From the NCBI GenBank assembly GCA_001662425.1, contig BDDC01000197.1, positions 24,578 through 88,577 of the forward strand: a stretch of 64,000 nt of DNA, written 5' to 3'. Shown here piece by piece: positions 1 to 10,850 of the stretch; position 1 is the first letter of the stretch; each line of letters begins with the position of its first letter. The DNA comes from Chlamydomonas sphaeroides. Lineage: Eukaryota; Chlorophyta; Chlorophyceae; Chlamydomonadales; Chlamydomonadaceae. The notes under the pieces were generated by a model, which did not search any database, was not told the origin of the DNA, and saw only the letters and a program-made list of their open reading frames with translations. The position numbers and the translations under genes were made by a program.

Positions 1-543
1 GATCACGGGCAGCCGCCGCGAGCGGCCGCTCAGCGCGCAAAGCAACCCCGTCACGGGGACCGCATGAGGAGCCCGGCGGCCAGCTGTGGAAGCCCGTAGC
101 CCAGCATTGCGGTCGGGCGTGCATGCTGCGGTGCTCAGCTGCTTCAGCCACGCGCGGTGCATCTCGGGGGCGGCGCTGAAAGGCACGCTTGACGGGAAAG
201 CGCTCGAGCAGATGAGCAGTTTTCTGTTGTGGGTCGTTTGTTCTTATCCATGTCCTCTCGTGTAGCTGGCTGCGCAGCGTTGCAGCCGGCGCGCTGGCTG
301 CCAAGCAATGTACTTGTTGTGTCGGGCACGAGCTGTTGTTGCTGCGGACGTGCGTGTTACGGCTCGGCACGCTGTGGACACGTCGGTGGCTTACGGATTG
401 GGAAGGGGTAACTTCAGCACCCCGCGGGGGAAACGCTGTTAGGGTACGGCGCCTCGATGCCAGGCGTCTGCAGCAAGACAAGGGGACTGCAGGCTGTCCC
501 TCTGCCGCGAGGTGACGTTGAGACACAAGGGGCCCGTGCTCGG
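1..543. other. Intergenic, no gene recognised
   Basis: No open frame here has protein-like composition or splice sites of compatible phase. It probably lies beyond the 3' end of the minus-strand gene that stops at 719. Confidence 0.5.
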
Positions 544-548
544 TTACA
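544..548 (-). terminator. Putative TGTAA polyadenylation signal
   Basis: TTACA on the plus strand reads TGTAA on the minus strand, about 170 bases after the stop of the 719-2534 coding region. TGTAA is the usual poly(A) signal of Chlamydomonas-type green algae. A five-base motif is weak evidence alone; position and strand are right. Confidence 0.4.
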
Positions 549-718
549 CGAAAACGGTAGGCGGCCACCGACAATGTAGGGCAGAATCGGTATGGTACTC
601 GGCTAACCTAGTCATATGGAGGCATTGTGTTGACGCGACCCGTGTCTGGCGGGGTGCACATCGCACGACCCTCCACGGGCGGGGCGCTATTGGCCCTCCA
701 CGTAAACGAGGCGGTTGT

Positions 719-2534
719 CTACCCACACGAAGGAGCCCGCTGGCTCCGTGGCTGTGGGGCTGGGTGTGCGCGCCTCGCTGGCGGGGCTCTCTGCCTTCTC
801 GTTCGACCAGGCGTCGCCTGTGTTGGAGGGGCAGAGGCACAATTGTAAGAAACTGGAAGATCATGTGCATAGCTGTGCGAGAGGCCAAGAGCAGCTCGTT
901 GCCATACGTTGCATGTTCCCGACAGCAAGCGAGGGCCCGCCGCACCTGGACGCAACGGCGTGCGAAGCCTGAGGATGCGACTGCCAGGCGTCGGAGCCGC
1001 CGACAGCGGGGTCCGGGCCAGAGGCGTGAGCGCCGCGACCGCGGCTGACCGAACAGCTGGCGCTGCGCGCTCGGGCTGGTGGGGACGGTCCCACAGCTGC
1101 TCGAGCGCGACTGCAAGCGCCACGCCCAGGACGCAAGCGCAGATGCAGCCCAGGGCAAGCTGGCCCAGCGACCAGCCGAAGAACGTCCGCTGCGCTAGCT
1201 GCAAGCTAGCGCCGGCGGCAGGAACCACCTGCACCTCGACGCATTTCTCAAGCACGATGCTGCCCGCCTCCAGCGACGCCTCCGCCAGCTCGTCATGCGC
1301 AGCCTGCAGCTGCTCGTCTCCGGTAAGCCGCCCGTACACAAGCTTCGGTACAATCAGCTCTTCGCCCACGTCCGTGCCGTCAGGTGCGGGCAGCGGCCCA
1401 GCCTGCGCCTCCGCCGTATCAATGCTGCCCGCCGCATGCTCCGCCGCCTCCTGCTGCGCCGCGGAGCCGTTCATATCACCCTCTGAGCCCGCTGCGCTTA
1501 GGCCCTCCTGTACCGCCGCCGCCGTAAGCGGCACCTCCACGCTGCCGACCTCGCTGCATGGCAGGTTCTCCTCCTCGACCAGCTGGGCCTCCTCGACTGT
1601 GGCCGGCGGCGCCGTTCCTGTTGAGCCCTCCGATGCCTTGGCACCAAGCACAGGCAGCGCCAGCCCGCGCTTGAGGTCCACATCAGCCATCTCAGCCAAA
1701 ATGACGACCTCCTCCGTGCCGTCAAGCACGGCCGTGTGTTCGGCGCCGCTGCTGGCCACATTCTCTTCAGTGTGCGCGGGGTTCGGCAGCTCCTTGGGTG
1801 GCAACGCAGCGGCCAGGTCCGCTGGTGCGTCGCCGTCCGAGACAGCAGGCTCGAGCTGTACCGATGCGTCGCCGTCAAATGCAGCCGCCACGGTCTCCGC
1901 TGGTACGTCGCCATCCGAGGCAGCAGATTCAAGCTGTGCAGCTGCGTCGCCGTAGGAGGCAGCAGCCACGAGCTCCGCTAAAGTGTCGCTGTCCAAGGCA
2001 GCAGGCGGGCTGTCCACCTGATTGATGGCCTCTGGCAGCAGGGTCCGCTTGTCAGCAGGAGCAGGCGTCGCAATGCTCGTTGGATAGGTGTTACTAGCCA
2101 CGCTGGGCTGCTCGTCCGCGGCGCTTGGCTCCTCCATCTGGACAGCACCAGCGGGCTCACGGCGAAGGGGCAGAGCGCGCCCGCCGAGCAGCAGGGCGTC
2201 GAGGACGGGTGACGCGTACGGCAGCTTAGCCCAACAGAATGGCACTCTCAGCGACTCCAGGTTGCCAGGGGGCGTTACGGTGGTCCTGTGGGGCCATGAG
2301 GTCGGGACGATCAGGACGGCTGCGACTGGAGTATTGAGTACAATGGGAAAGAGAGCCTGCCTAGCCCCGCCACTTGATCAGCGCTCACGTCAGGATGGTT
2401 GCAATAGTATGCGTTGGCGGCGATGCAGCCTGGGGTGCCGCATTAGGTAAAGGCGCGCGCGTTTGGCTGGCCAGGATCATCGGGTAGCGCTCCACGAAGC
2501 ACATGGGGGCCGGCGCCTTCCAGGCGGTAGCCAT
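719..2534 (-). CDS. Unknown acidic protein with C-terminal membrane anchor
   Basis: Not recognised. Two exons fit: 2534-2389 (ATG; begins MATAWKAPAPMCFVERYP) and 2285-719. The donor is AC|GTGAGC, the acceptor CCCACAG, and phase is kept (about 570 residues). The body is acidic and Ala/Glu-rich, with imperfect repeats around SDGD and FDGD (roughly residues 130-200). A hydrophobic stretch near residue 445 (LGQLALGCICACVLGVALAV) looks like a single membrane span, followed by a basic Arg/Pro-rich tail. This fits a tail-side-anchored endomembrane or nuclear-envelope protein, which is inference only. The exon starting at 2534 may instead continue the coding region upstream (2645-4579), since a spliced fusion also keeps phase. 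A further 3' intron cannot be excluded. Confidence 0.55.
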
Positions 2535-2644
2535 GCTGCAGAGGACAAGCATAGAGCGCGTCAGCGACACATAGGGGCTCCGGAGGCTTTCCCAAGTTCA
2601 GGGCAAGCTGCACAGTCGTTGTACACACAAGCTACGGCGTTTGT

Positions 2645-4579
2645 CTACCTGCCAGCTGGGCTCTCATTGGTCGCCGTGTCGTGCTGCATGGGTACCAGCG
2701 TGGCAAGCATAATCAGAGCCGCGACTAGCCCCCACGACGCCACCGTCCAGGTGACGCGTCCCACGCCGCTGCGCATCGACCGGCCCTGTGCCTTGGCGTC
2801 GCCACGCTCCTGCGCTGCCGCCATCGCGTGCCGCTGCGCCTGGGCGGCGCCCACACCGCGCGGCTGCGCCTGGGCGGCGGCCGCCGAAGCACCTTTGGTG
2901 GGGCTGGAGCGGCTGCCCTTGCGCGGTGTCTGGTCCAAGCCACGCACCGGGCCAGCGTCCACATCCACCTCCAGCACGCTGGGGCGCAAGGGCCGCTCAG
3001 GCGACTTGCGCGGTGACGCCAGCTTCCGCCGTGCGCCCGGGGAGGAGGGCGGCACGAGCCTGGCGCCGTTGTCCCCATGCATTGGCGAGATGGACACGGG
3101 CCCCGGGGCGGCACTGCTGACCGGCGCGACAGCCGAAGAGCAGGGAGTCGCATCGGCCCGCTGGTCACCACCGCGACGCTGTGTGCCGAAAAGCTCGCTG
3201 CTGACATTTGACATGGGCGTCGCCCCGAAAGCGCTGCCGGTGGCCGCGGAGCCGTCCTCCACGCCGGAGGGCGCGCCGCGCAGCATGGCGGAGAGGCCAC
3301 GGATGCTGCGGCGCGGCGTCTCAAGGTCAAGCGCCGGCGCGAGCGGGCTCGTCGGGTTGCTGGTGTAGAGTTGCCGCACTGCAGGGCTCGTTTGTGCCGT
3401 TGGCGTGCGGGCCTCAGGCGGGCTGGATTCCGCGGCGTCGCCGTGGTCGGCAGAGGTCGCCTGAGCAAAGGACGGCGAAGCCCGAGACCCTGAGTCGGCG
3501 CCGCTGCTCCAGCCGCCCTCGGGCGCGCTCGCGGCGGCCTGGGCGTTGGCAGTAGCGGCAGGCGACAGGTCGAGGGTCTTGACGACGCCGTTGCCGCAGG
3601 TGGACGGGGTGGGCCTGCGGTCAAGCCAGACAGGAATGCAGGCAAGGATCCCAAAATTCATGGATTTACCCCCTTCATCATGGCAGGCCAGGCAGAGAGC
3701 CCGGACGGTCGCCGTTTGGGATGCGTCACCATCCGGTGGCAACAGTATGTCCCCAGCTCACCTGTCGATAAATAGCGGGTTGTGCACGCTCGAGCGCATG
3801 ATGGAGGTGGGCTGCAGCGCGAAGTTGACGCCAGGGCTGTTGTAGCCGTCAGAACCAGGCGTGGACAGCTCGCCGTCAGAGTCCGGGCCGCCGCGAGGAA
3901 GCTGAGCTGGTGGCGACGACTGCTCGGGGCCCGCTAGTCCACCGGCACCCGGAGCGTGCGAGGGCGACTGCCAGCCAAAGGACGCCTCGCCAGCCCCAAG
4001 GGTGCCTACGGACGAGGCGGGGCTCGTCTGCGCGGGCTGGGCATCGTTGGCGGCGCTCATGTCCGGTGGTCCAAAAGCGCCTGCAGCGTAGTCATGGAGC
4101 CTGTAAGCATACGGCATTGGCAGGTCGGCTGCTTGTGGGGCATGTCTGATGCAAGGCTCACCGTTGGTGCCCGGCGCGAGCACCCGCGGGCGTAGTGGCG
4201 ACATGGCAACCGGGGTTTGGTTATGGCCGATGTCACCGCGCAGCGAGGCGGGCGACGGAACGCAGGAGTGCACGTCGTCGATGTTGGGGGTATTGTCAAA
4301 TGCGAACAGCTGGGGTGCCTCGACGACGCCACCACCGGTCTCCGCAGCAGCAGCGCGGCGCCAATCGCCGCGCTTCAGCGCCGTCGAGCCACCCGTGCTC
4401 ATGGAAGAACGAGCTTTCGAGGCAGTCGGACCCTGCGCGCAACAGCGCAACATGCTTGTCAGCAGCTGCGCAGCCCCTACGCACAGCCCCCAGCCAACAA
4501 AGACGATGATGCTACCAACCTCGAGCGGCGTTGATTGCAGCGACGGCACCCAAACGGAATGCGACGCCAGCTCAGTCTC
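2645..4579 (-). CDS. Unknown Ser/Pro-rich protein with two hydrophobic segments
   Basis: Not recognised. Two exons are clear: 4579-3762, entered through a GTGCACAG acceptor, and 3614-2645. The joint ATCGACAG|GTGAGC to GACCGCAG|GCCC keeps phase. The first 30 visible residues include a hydrophobic stretch (VGSIIVFVGWGLCVGAAQLL). A second, VASWGLVAALIMLATLVP, lies about 30 residues before the stop. Between them is a low-complexity region with many Ser-Pro pairs and basic patches such as SPGARRKLASPRKSP, typical of a disordered, phosphorylated segment. The true start was not found: an in-frame stop lies just upstream of the first acceptor, so at least one 5' exon is missing. The terminal TAG overlaps a possible donor (GGCAG|GTAGAC), which would link this gene to the next coding region. 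Confidence 0.55.
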
Positions 4580-6288
4580 CTGTGCACATTAGGGGAAAGT
4601 CGCAAGGATAACGCGAACCTTGTCAAGCTACGCAGTGCCACTCTTCATATCCAGTTTGTTCGGAAGGCGTTAGTAGCAGGCAGGAAAGCCGCTTGCAACG
4701 CGCAGTCGCTACTCGCCATTTCGTCTGCGCAAGCGCTGCAGTTTTAAGCAATAGGATGCCGAAGCAGCAAGGCCGGCATCACCCTAGGGTGTGCAACACG
4801 GGCTAGATGGAAGCTAGAGCAAGGAGGTCGTTCGGGTGTCAGCAGCTGTCTATGTGGAGGCCAATTCGTGGACAACGGTGCGTCGTGCAGCAACCTGGCT
4901 AGTGAGGAGGCTTGGGCAGTTTGCCGGTGGCCTGCGCAGCGCGCAAGGCAGCTTGTGCTGCATGGGGTTGGGATCCAAAGTTTGCAATCTGCCTTTGGGC
5001 GAACCCCTGCGCGGCAACAGCGCTGTTGCCGCCACCGCCGCCATGAGCTACTGCAGCACGCTAGGATGGCCCGCTTATGACAATATTGAGCCAAAATCTC
5101 GAGCCGCGACGATCTGCTTCTCGGCGATGATGAGCAAGTTTTCAATAGGAAGCCTTGCCTGGGCAACCAGCATGCGCAGTGCTCTGGCTGCTGGTGGCAC
5201 AGCCGCCCGCGCGGCAGCTTGTTGAGTGCCACCATCTGGGGACTGCCGGCCACCGTCGCGCCTTGGCAGATAACGAGCCAAATCTGAGCTTTGCAATCCT
5301 GCCTGGCGATGACGAGATATCTCGGATCGAGAACCCGATCTGCCCTTCTCGGCTGGAGGGCGGCACGCCCCCAGATGGTCATGGCCGTCGCCGGCACACC
5401 CGCGGGCGCCCGTGCCTGCGAGCCCTCAGCATCCTGGTAAGGCGTCGCTGCGGATGGTGGTCGCGTTGTCCGCGGCTTCACAGAGCACAGAATGGGGCTC
5501 GCCGCCCACCCTCCGCACCTGATTACATGAAACGGGCCGCTTGAGCCTGCACCCGTGCTTCGGCCGGGTCAGGCGATGCTGACACCAGCCAGTAAGTATA
5601 CCAATGATTTGCGGAGGGCCGGCAGCAACACCTATGACGTGCTCTTGCTGCCCGGCCACGTGCGCCGCCCCCAGTGGCTGCCTGGCTCTGCTTGAGGCCC
5701 GCATGGTGCGGGCACCAACCCTTCTCCATGCACATGAGCATCACGGGACGATGATGACACCTGCCAGCATTTTGCCGTGAGGGGAACCCGGCGCCGAAAG
5801 GCCATGGCGATCCATACCGGCCGTGCTCGCTGCGTGAGTCCCTGCACCCTGCGTCGACGCCACAATGCGCACACGTCTGGCATTTGATACACACTGCACT
5901 TCGATTAACAAGACGCCATCGCAACCCATCTCCCAGCACTGCGCGCACCCTTCGGGCGCCCACCTGCACTCCGCACTATCATGGCACTCATCTGCCTGCA
6001 CCGCATTGCACCGCACGGCGTGTGCCGCTACCCGTGGGGCCTTGCTGTTATGGCTGATGGAAGGGCAAGTCGACAGTCCCCTTCGACGTTGACGTCAGGT
6101 GTCGTGCAGAATCTTTGTTCTGGGGCGGTTTGTTCCGTAGTGGCGTGCGGCGAGAAGAGGCCTTTGGCCAAGTTGGCGCTGGCATGTGGCAAAGGAAAGC
6201 CTTGTGCCAGGCGGTAAGGGGTGCTGAAGTTGCGCTCACGAGCCTGGCCCACATGGACACATGCCCAAGCGTTGTAACCGTTCGTCGT
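4580..6288. other. Intergenic; possible isolated exon near 5075-5296 (minus)
   Basis: No confident gene. On the minus strand, 5296-5075 encodes a helical, protein-like C-terminus (MLVAQARLPIENLLIIAEKQ, then a stop about 14 residues later). It lacks a convincing upstream exon, and two other frames here are also open, so this is at most a hint. A minus-strand ATG at 4720 (MASSDCALQAAF) could belong to the missing 5' exon of the 2645-4579 gene, but no phase-compatible donor was found. Confidence 0.3.
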
Positions 6289-6293
6289 TTACA
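6289..6293 (-). terminator. Putative TGTAA polyadenylation signal of isocitrate lyase
   Basis: TGTAA on the minus strand, about 400 bases after the isocitrate lyase stop codon at 6696. Strand and distance fit a green-algal 3' UTR. Confidence 0.4.
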
Positions 6294-6695
6294 GGCGTCA
6301 CGTCCTTCATTTGCTCGTCCGCCGCAATGTGCAGCCTCTACCACACCACAGCCGACTGCATGCCACAGCGCGTGCCAGCCATATCCATGGCGCGGCATCT
6401 GTCCAGCGCTTGACATCGCATAGCGGTGTACAGCCACAGCAACACCACAGGCCCATCCACCAATGCAACAACCACGCGTGCACATTCCAACTCCCCTCGT
6501 GCGCCGTCAGGCCTCAGCTGCGCACCCTTTCCTAACCCTTCCCTGTCGGTGCCACCTGTCCAATTCGGTAACTCACGACGCCCGAAATGCATGCGGCATC
6601 CCGTTCCCGGCCAGTCTGCCCCACAGCGTCGCTGCCCGCTGCCCCACGTCCAGCTGCACCCCGTGCGCCCCAACACCCACCACGCCCCGCGGCGC

Positions 6696-8954
6696 TTAGT
6701 GGTGGAACTGCTCCTCCTCGGTGCTGCCCTTGAGCGCGGCCACCGAAGACGTGCCCTCGCTCACCACCTGCAGCAGCAGCGGCGGCAGCAGCGGCCGCGG
6801 CACCGGCGCCGCCCCCGTCAGTACGTGGAGTCCGACTTTGCCCGGAGCCAACGCCTCCGGACACCCCCGTGCAGCCGCGTTGACCGCCTACTACTGCCCA
6901 GCGCACAGCCGAGAAGCCTTGCCCGCCGGCTCACCTGGCTGACGAGGTCGAAGTAGCCCGTGCCCACGAACTTCTGGTGCGTCGTGGCCTTGTAGCCCTG
7001 CTTCTCAGCCGCGAACTCGGCCGTCTGCAGCTCGGCGTAAGCAGACATGCCTACGCCGGGCAACAGCGGGGCGGGGGCGAGGACACCAAGTGACGCCACA
7101 GCTGACAACCCCACTCGGGAGCGAGCACCCTGCCCCCGGGCTCTTCCTCCTTTCTCGCCGCTCATAACCGCTTGCTGTCCTCCATCCCAACCAGCTTTGG
7201 CCGGCGGTGCAGTCGGCATAGTCTTCCCTCCCTTCCAGACCCGCCTCCCTCCGACCCACGTACGCGCCCACGTCCCCTACACTGCGTGCATGGCCCCCGC
7301 CTCCCGCAGCCCCTCGCCACGCACCGCGGCCCGCGTACTCCTTGGCCAGGTTGAACATCGAGTAGTTGAGCGCGTGGAAGCCCGCCAGCGTAATGAACTG
7401 GAACTTGTATCCCATGGCGCCAATGGCGGCCTGGGGCCAGGAAGGCGGACCATCGTCAGCAAGTCGCGAGGGGCGGCAGCGCGGCGTGAGCAGACGCCCT
7501 GGGCTGCCGGGGCCCTCACGAGAGAGCACTCTGGCGCCCTGGCGTCCTGGCCGCGCCCACCTGGAAGCGCGCGATGTCCTCGTCGTTGAGCTTCTTCTTC
7601 CAGTTGAAGCTGGGCGAGCAGTTGTAGGCGAGCAGCTTGCCCGGGTACTGCGCGTGGATGGCGTCCGCGAACCTGCAGGGCGCACGAAGGACGCCGGGTT
7701 GCGGAGGTCAGCACCTGCTCTGAGCGGCCCGCCAGCAAGCTGCTGCGGACCTGCCCGGGCCCCACAGGCTGGGCACGCGGGCCCTGCGCCAGCATGTAAG
7801 GCGTTGCAGCACTGTGGCGCACGCGCAGCCGCCGCAACAAGCCGAGCCAGCACAACAACGCAGCCCGACAAGCGCCTGCCCCGGCTCAGCCGGTTCCGTC
7901 CCACCCCGTCCCACTACCACACTCACTTCTTGGCCTCCTCCATGCTGGGCTCGCTCGTCTCGAACCACACCATGTCGGCGTACGGCGCGTAGGCCAGGCC
8001 GCGCGCAATGGCCGACTCAATGCCGCCGCGCACGGCGTAGAAGCCCTCGGCGGTGCGCTCGCCTGTGGGCCAGAGATGCAGGGGCGGGGCGGATGCCGCA
8101 CGCGACTGTCAGGTCGAACGCCTTCACGGAGACGGCACCCACGGACCAAGAGGTGCATACCCACGCCTTGCCGCGCAAGAGCACGCTAGGGCTGGGCTGG
8201 GCCCTGGTGCCTCGCACCCACACACATCAAGGGCGCCGACCCGTTTGCTCGCTGGCTCACCGGTCATGAAGGCGCGGTCACGCTCGTCGGCGTCCGAGGT
8301 GAGCAGGTAGGCGCCCAGCGCGTCGGTGCGCGCAATGATGATCGTGGGCACGTCCATGACGTCCGCTGCCAGCCGCGCTGCGCTCAGCTTCTGCACAAAC
8401 TCGCGCGTGGGCACCAGCACCTTGCCGCCCAGGTGGCCGCACTTCTTGGCAGACGCCAGCTGGTCCTGCAAGGCGGACGAGGTGTGGTGAGACAGGGCGG
8501 GCGGGCGGGTGAGGATGGGCTTGTCGGGCTAGGAGGGCGGCTGGTGCGAGGCGTGGGAGTGGCGCAAGTGGAGGGGCAGGGTGCATGCGAGAGAGCTGCA
8601 GGCTTGTGGCTGCATGTGGCGGGCATGCGTGTCGTGAGGGGAGGGCGGCTAGCGGCGGCTGGGGGTTGTGGCGGCTGGGTTGGCGCGGGGCTGGCGGGGC
8701 TGGCGGGGCCGCGTCGCGGAACTGACCTCGAAGTGCACGGCGGCAGCGCCCGCCTCGATGAGCGCCTTCATGAGCTGCGGGCAGAGGGGCACAGCACCCG
8801 GGCAAGGGGGCGATCGACACGTGAATGGCCGGAGGCAGGAGGCAGGATGCCCTCGAAGCCGCAGTGGCCCTCGTCCGGCGTTCGCTGGTGCCGAGATTGC
8901 GTGTCGCTGGCATCGGGCGCGCGCGGGCCAACTAACCTCGTAGGCGTTGAGGTT

Positions 8955-9001
<47 letters not shown>

Positions 9002-9819
9002 AGACGTCGCTGCGGCCCTCGGAGTGCTGCATCTGGTCCATGCGCTGCGGAGGAGGTGGCAGCAGGGAGGGGCGCGGCGCGAGCGGTGAGCCGGTGTGGT
9101 GGCGCCGGCGGGCATCGGAGAGGCAACGGGAAGGCCACGAGCACAAACGAGCCAGGACGGGTGCTGACGGGGGGAGGCGCAGCCAGCTGGCGGCCGGGAG
9201 GCGCACCTGGAAGGCGTTGTTGATGCGCGAGACGACGCGGGGGACGGAGTCAACGGGGTAGAGGGACTGGTCTGGGTAGGTCTGCGGGGAGCAAGAGGAA
9301 AAGCGCGGGCGGTGGGTCAGCTTGGGCAGTGGGGCTCGCAGCGCAGGCACAGGCCAGGGCGCAATGCGGTTGCTGAGACCTATGGCCGACATCGCGGTTA
9401 CTGCCAGCTGCAGCCGCACCTGCAGCGCCGAGTTCGCGTCGGCGGCGACCTGCCATCCGCTTAGGTAGATGGCCTTGAGCCCGGCGGAGACCATCTCGAC
9501 AGCCTGGCCACCTGCGCATTGCGATCATGGCACAGCGCGTCAGCTAGTTGTCGCGGACACGCTGCCGGTTCCGGAAGTCGCGGCATCGGCGGTTGTGGAC
9601 GTGTCAGGCTGTCGGCTGTGGCCCGGGCGACCTACCGGTCATGGCGCCCAGAGCGGGAATGTAGGGCTCCGTGTGGAGCAGGTTCCAGAAGCGCTCGGCG
9701 CCGAGGCGCGCCAGCGTGTATTCAATCTTCACGGAGCCGCGCAGCTTCTCAACATCCTGCCTGTTGTAGACGCGCTTGACGCCGTCCCAGCGGCCCGCGG
9801 GAGTACCGTTGCTAGCCAT
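6696..9819 (-). CDS. ICL1: Isocitrate lyase
   Basis: Cleaves isocitrate to glyoxylate and succinate, the first committed step of the glyoxylate cycle, which lets algae grow on acetate. Eleven phase-compatible exons: 9819-9636, 9511-9420, 9281-9207, 9044-8937, 8774-8727, 8465-8261, 8062-7927, 7672-7561, 7430-7325, 7050-6935, 6767-6696, giving 417 residues, the usual length of the short chlorophyte and bacterial form. The start MASNGTPAGRW is typical of chlorophyte ICL. The family signature KKCGHL is at residues 176-181 with the catalytic Cys at 178. Other conserved blocks are LSGWQVAADAN, YPDQSLYP, PIVADAEAGFGG, IIARTDA and YNCSPSFNWKK. The C-terminus is EEEQFHH, so there is no peroxisomal SKL/SRM-type tripeptide. 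Identification is secure; only exact splice borders are uncertain. Confidence 0.96.
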
Positions 9820-10850
9820 CGCTGCTGAAGGGGAGCGCGGAAGCAGAGGTTGATTGAAGGCTGACCGATGGCACGGTTTCTGCGGGCGGATGCTGCGACG
9901 GTCTGAGAGCGCGACTAGGGGGAGCCTTATGCTGAATAGACCAGTGTGTAAGGGATTTATGTGAAAGTAAAAAGATAACACCTTCCGTACGCAATGAGCG
10001 ACGTTGGTTGGCCGACACCAAAGCGTTGCGCCACACGGTCGCGACAATGCGCAAGGCAATGACAGTGACAATGGAGCTCGTTTGACAATGCGGCGCTGGG
10101 CTACTTGAGGTCTAGTCAGCCTAGTCAGCGACCCGTCGGCCTGGCCGGTGCATGCGTCAGCTCCTTGTCGGGTGTGTTGGGACCTACACCGCCCGTGTAG
10201 GCCCGCCGTCGTTTCCTGCCGACCTGCCGGCAACCGACTAGGGGACGCAGGTCGCGTTTACGGCGCACGAGCGGCCCTGACGGCGCGGGTTGAGGCGTTG
10301 AGCTTACCCGATCACGTCATGTGGACCATTGATCATGGGTCTGTGTTGCAATTCCAGGCACATCCTGGCGCATCACTCTGGCCGCTGGGGTCATGCCGCG
10401 CAGCCCCGTACTGCGCGTTCCCAGCGCAGCCCATGCGCACCATCAATCGTCCTTGCCAGCTGTCTACACAGCTCCTCATGCTAAGCACAACATCCTGCCT
10501 GTCCCATGCCGGCCCCTTCCGCCAGTCACTTTCCCAGCGTCGCGCAGCGCCATTGCACTGTACCGCTGACTCACGCCCTAGCTACCCAGCCGCGCCAAGC
10601 ACACACGTCTTCACCTAACACTTGAACACACCATCATCCCCCGGCCAGCTCTACGCCTATGCTGCTATGCACCACGCCCCCTGCAGCGCACTCACCACCA
10701 CTGCCTCCGTAGCCCACACACCTGCTTCCCCTGGTGCATCCCCCACCAGCTCCCCAGCCACGCCACACCCATCCAGCGTGCCAGCGCTGCGGCGCGGCTC
10801 GCACGCCCCCAGCCGACGCACGCCCAACCGCCCCCCGCGCTGGAGCGCCG
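9820..10850. other. Intergenic: isocitrate lyase 5' region and EF-hand gene 3' region
   Basis: No coding frame supported. It must hold the isocitrate lyase promoter next to 9820 and the 3' UTR of the minus-strand gene ending at 10851. No defined element was recognised. Confidence 0.4.

Noticed and set aside
909..1955. 348-codon plus-strand open frame
   Set aside because: Antisense shadow of the acidic minus-strand protein; Ser/Ala/Cys composition is the reverse-complement product of its Glu/Ala codons.
4836..5225. 129-codon plus-strand open frame
   Set aside because: Two other frames are equally open, with no splice partner or motif; likely chance at this GC content.
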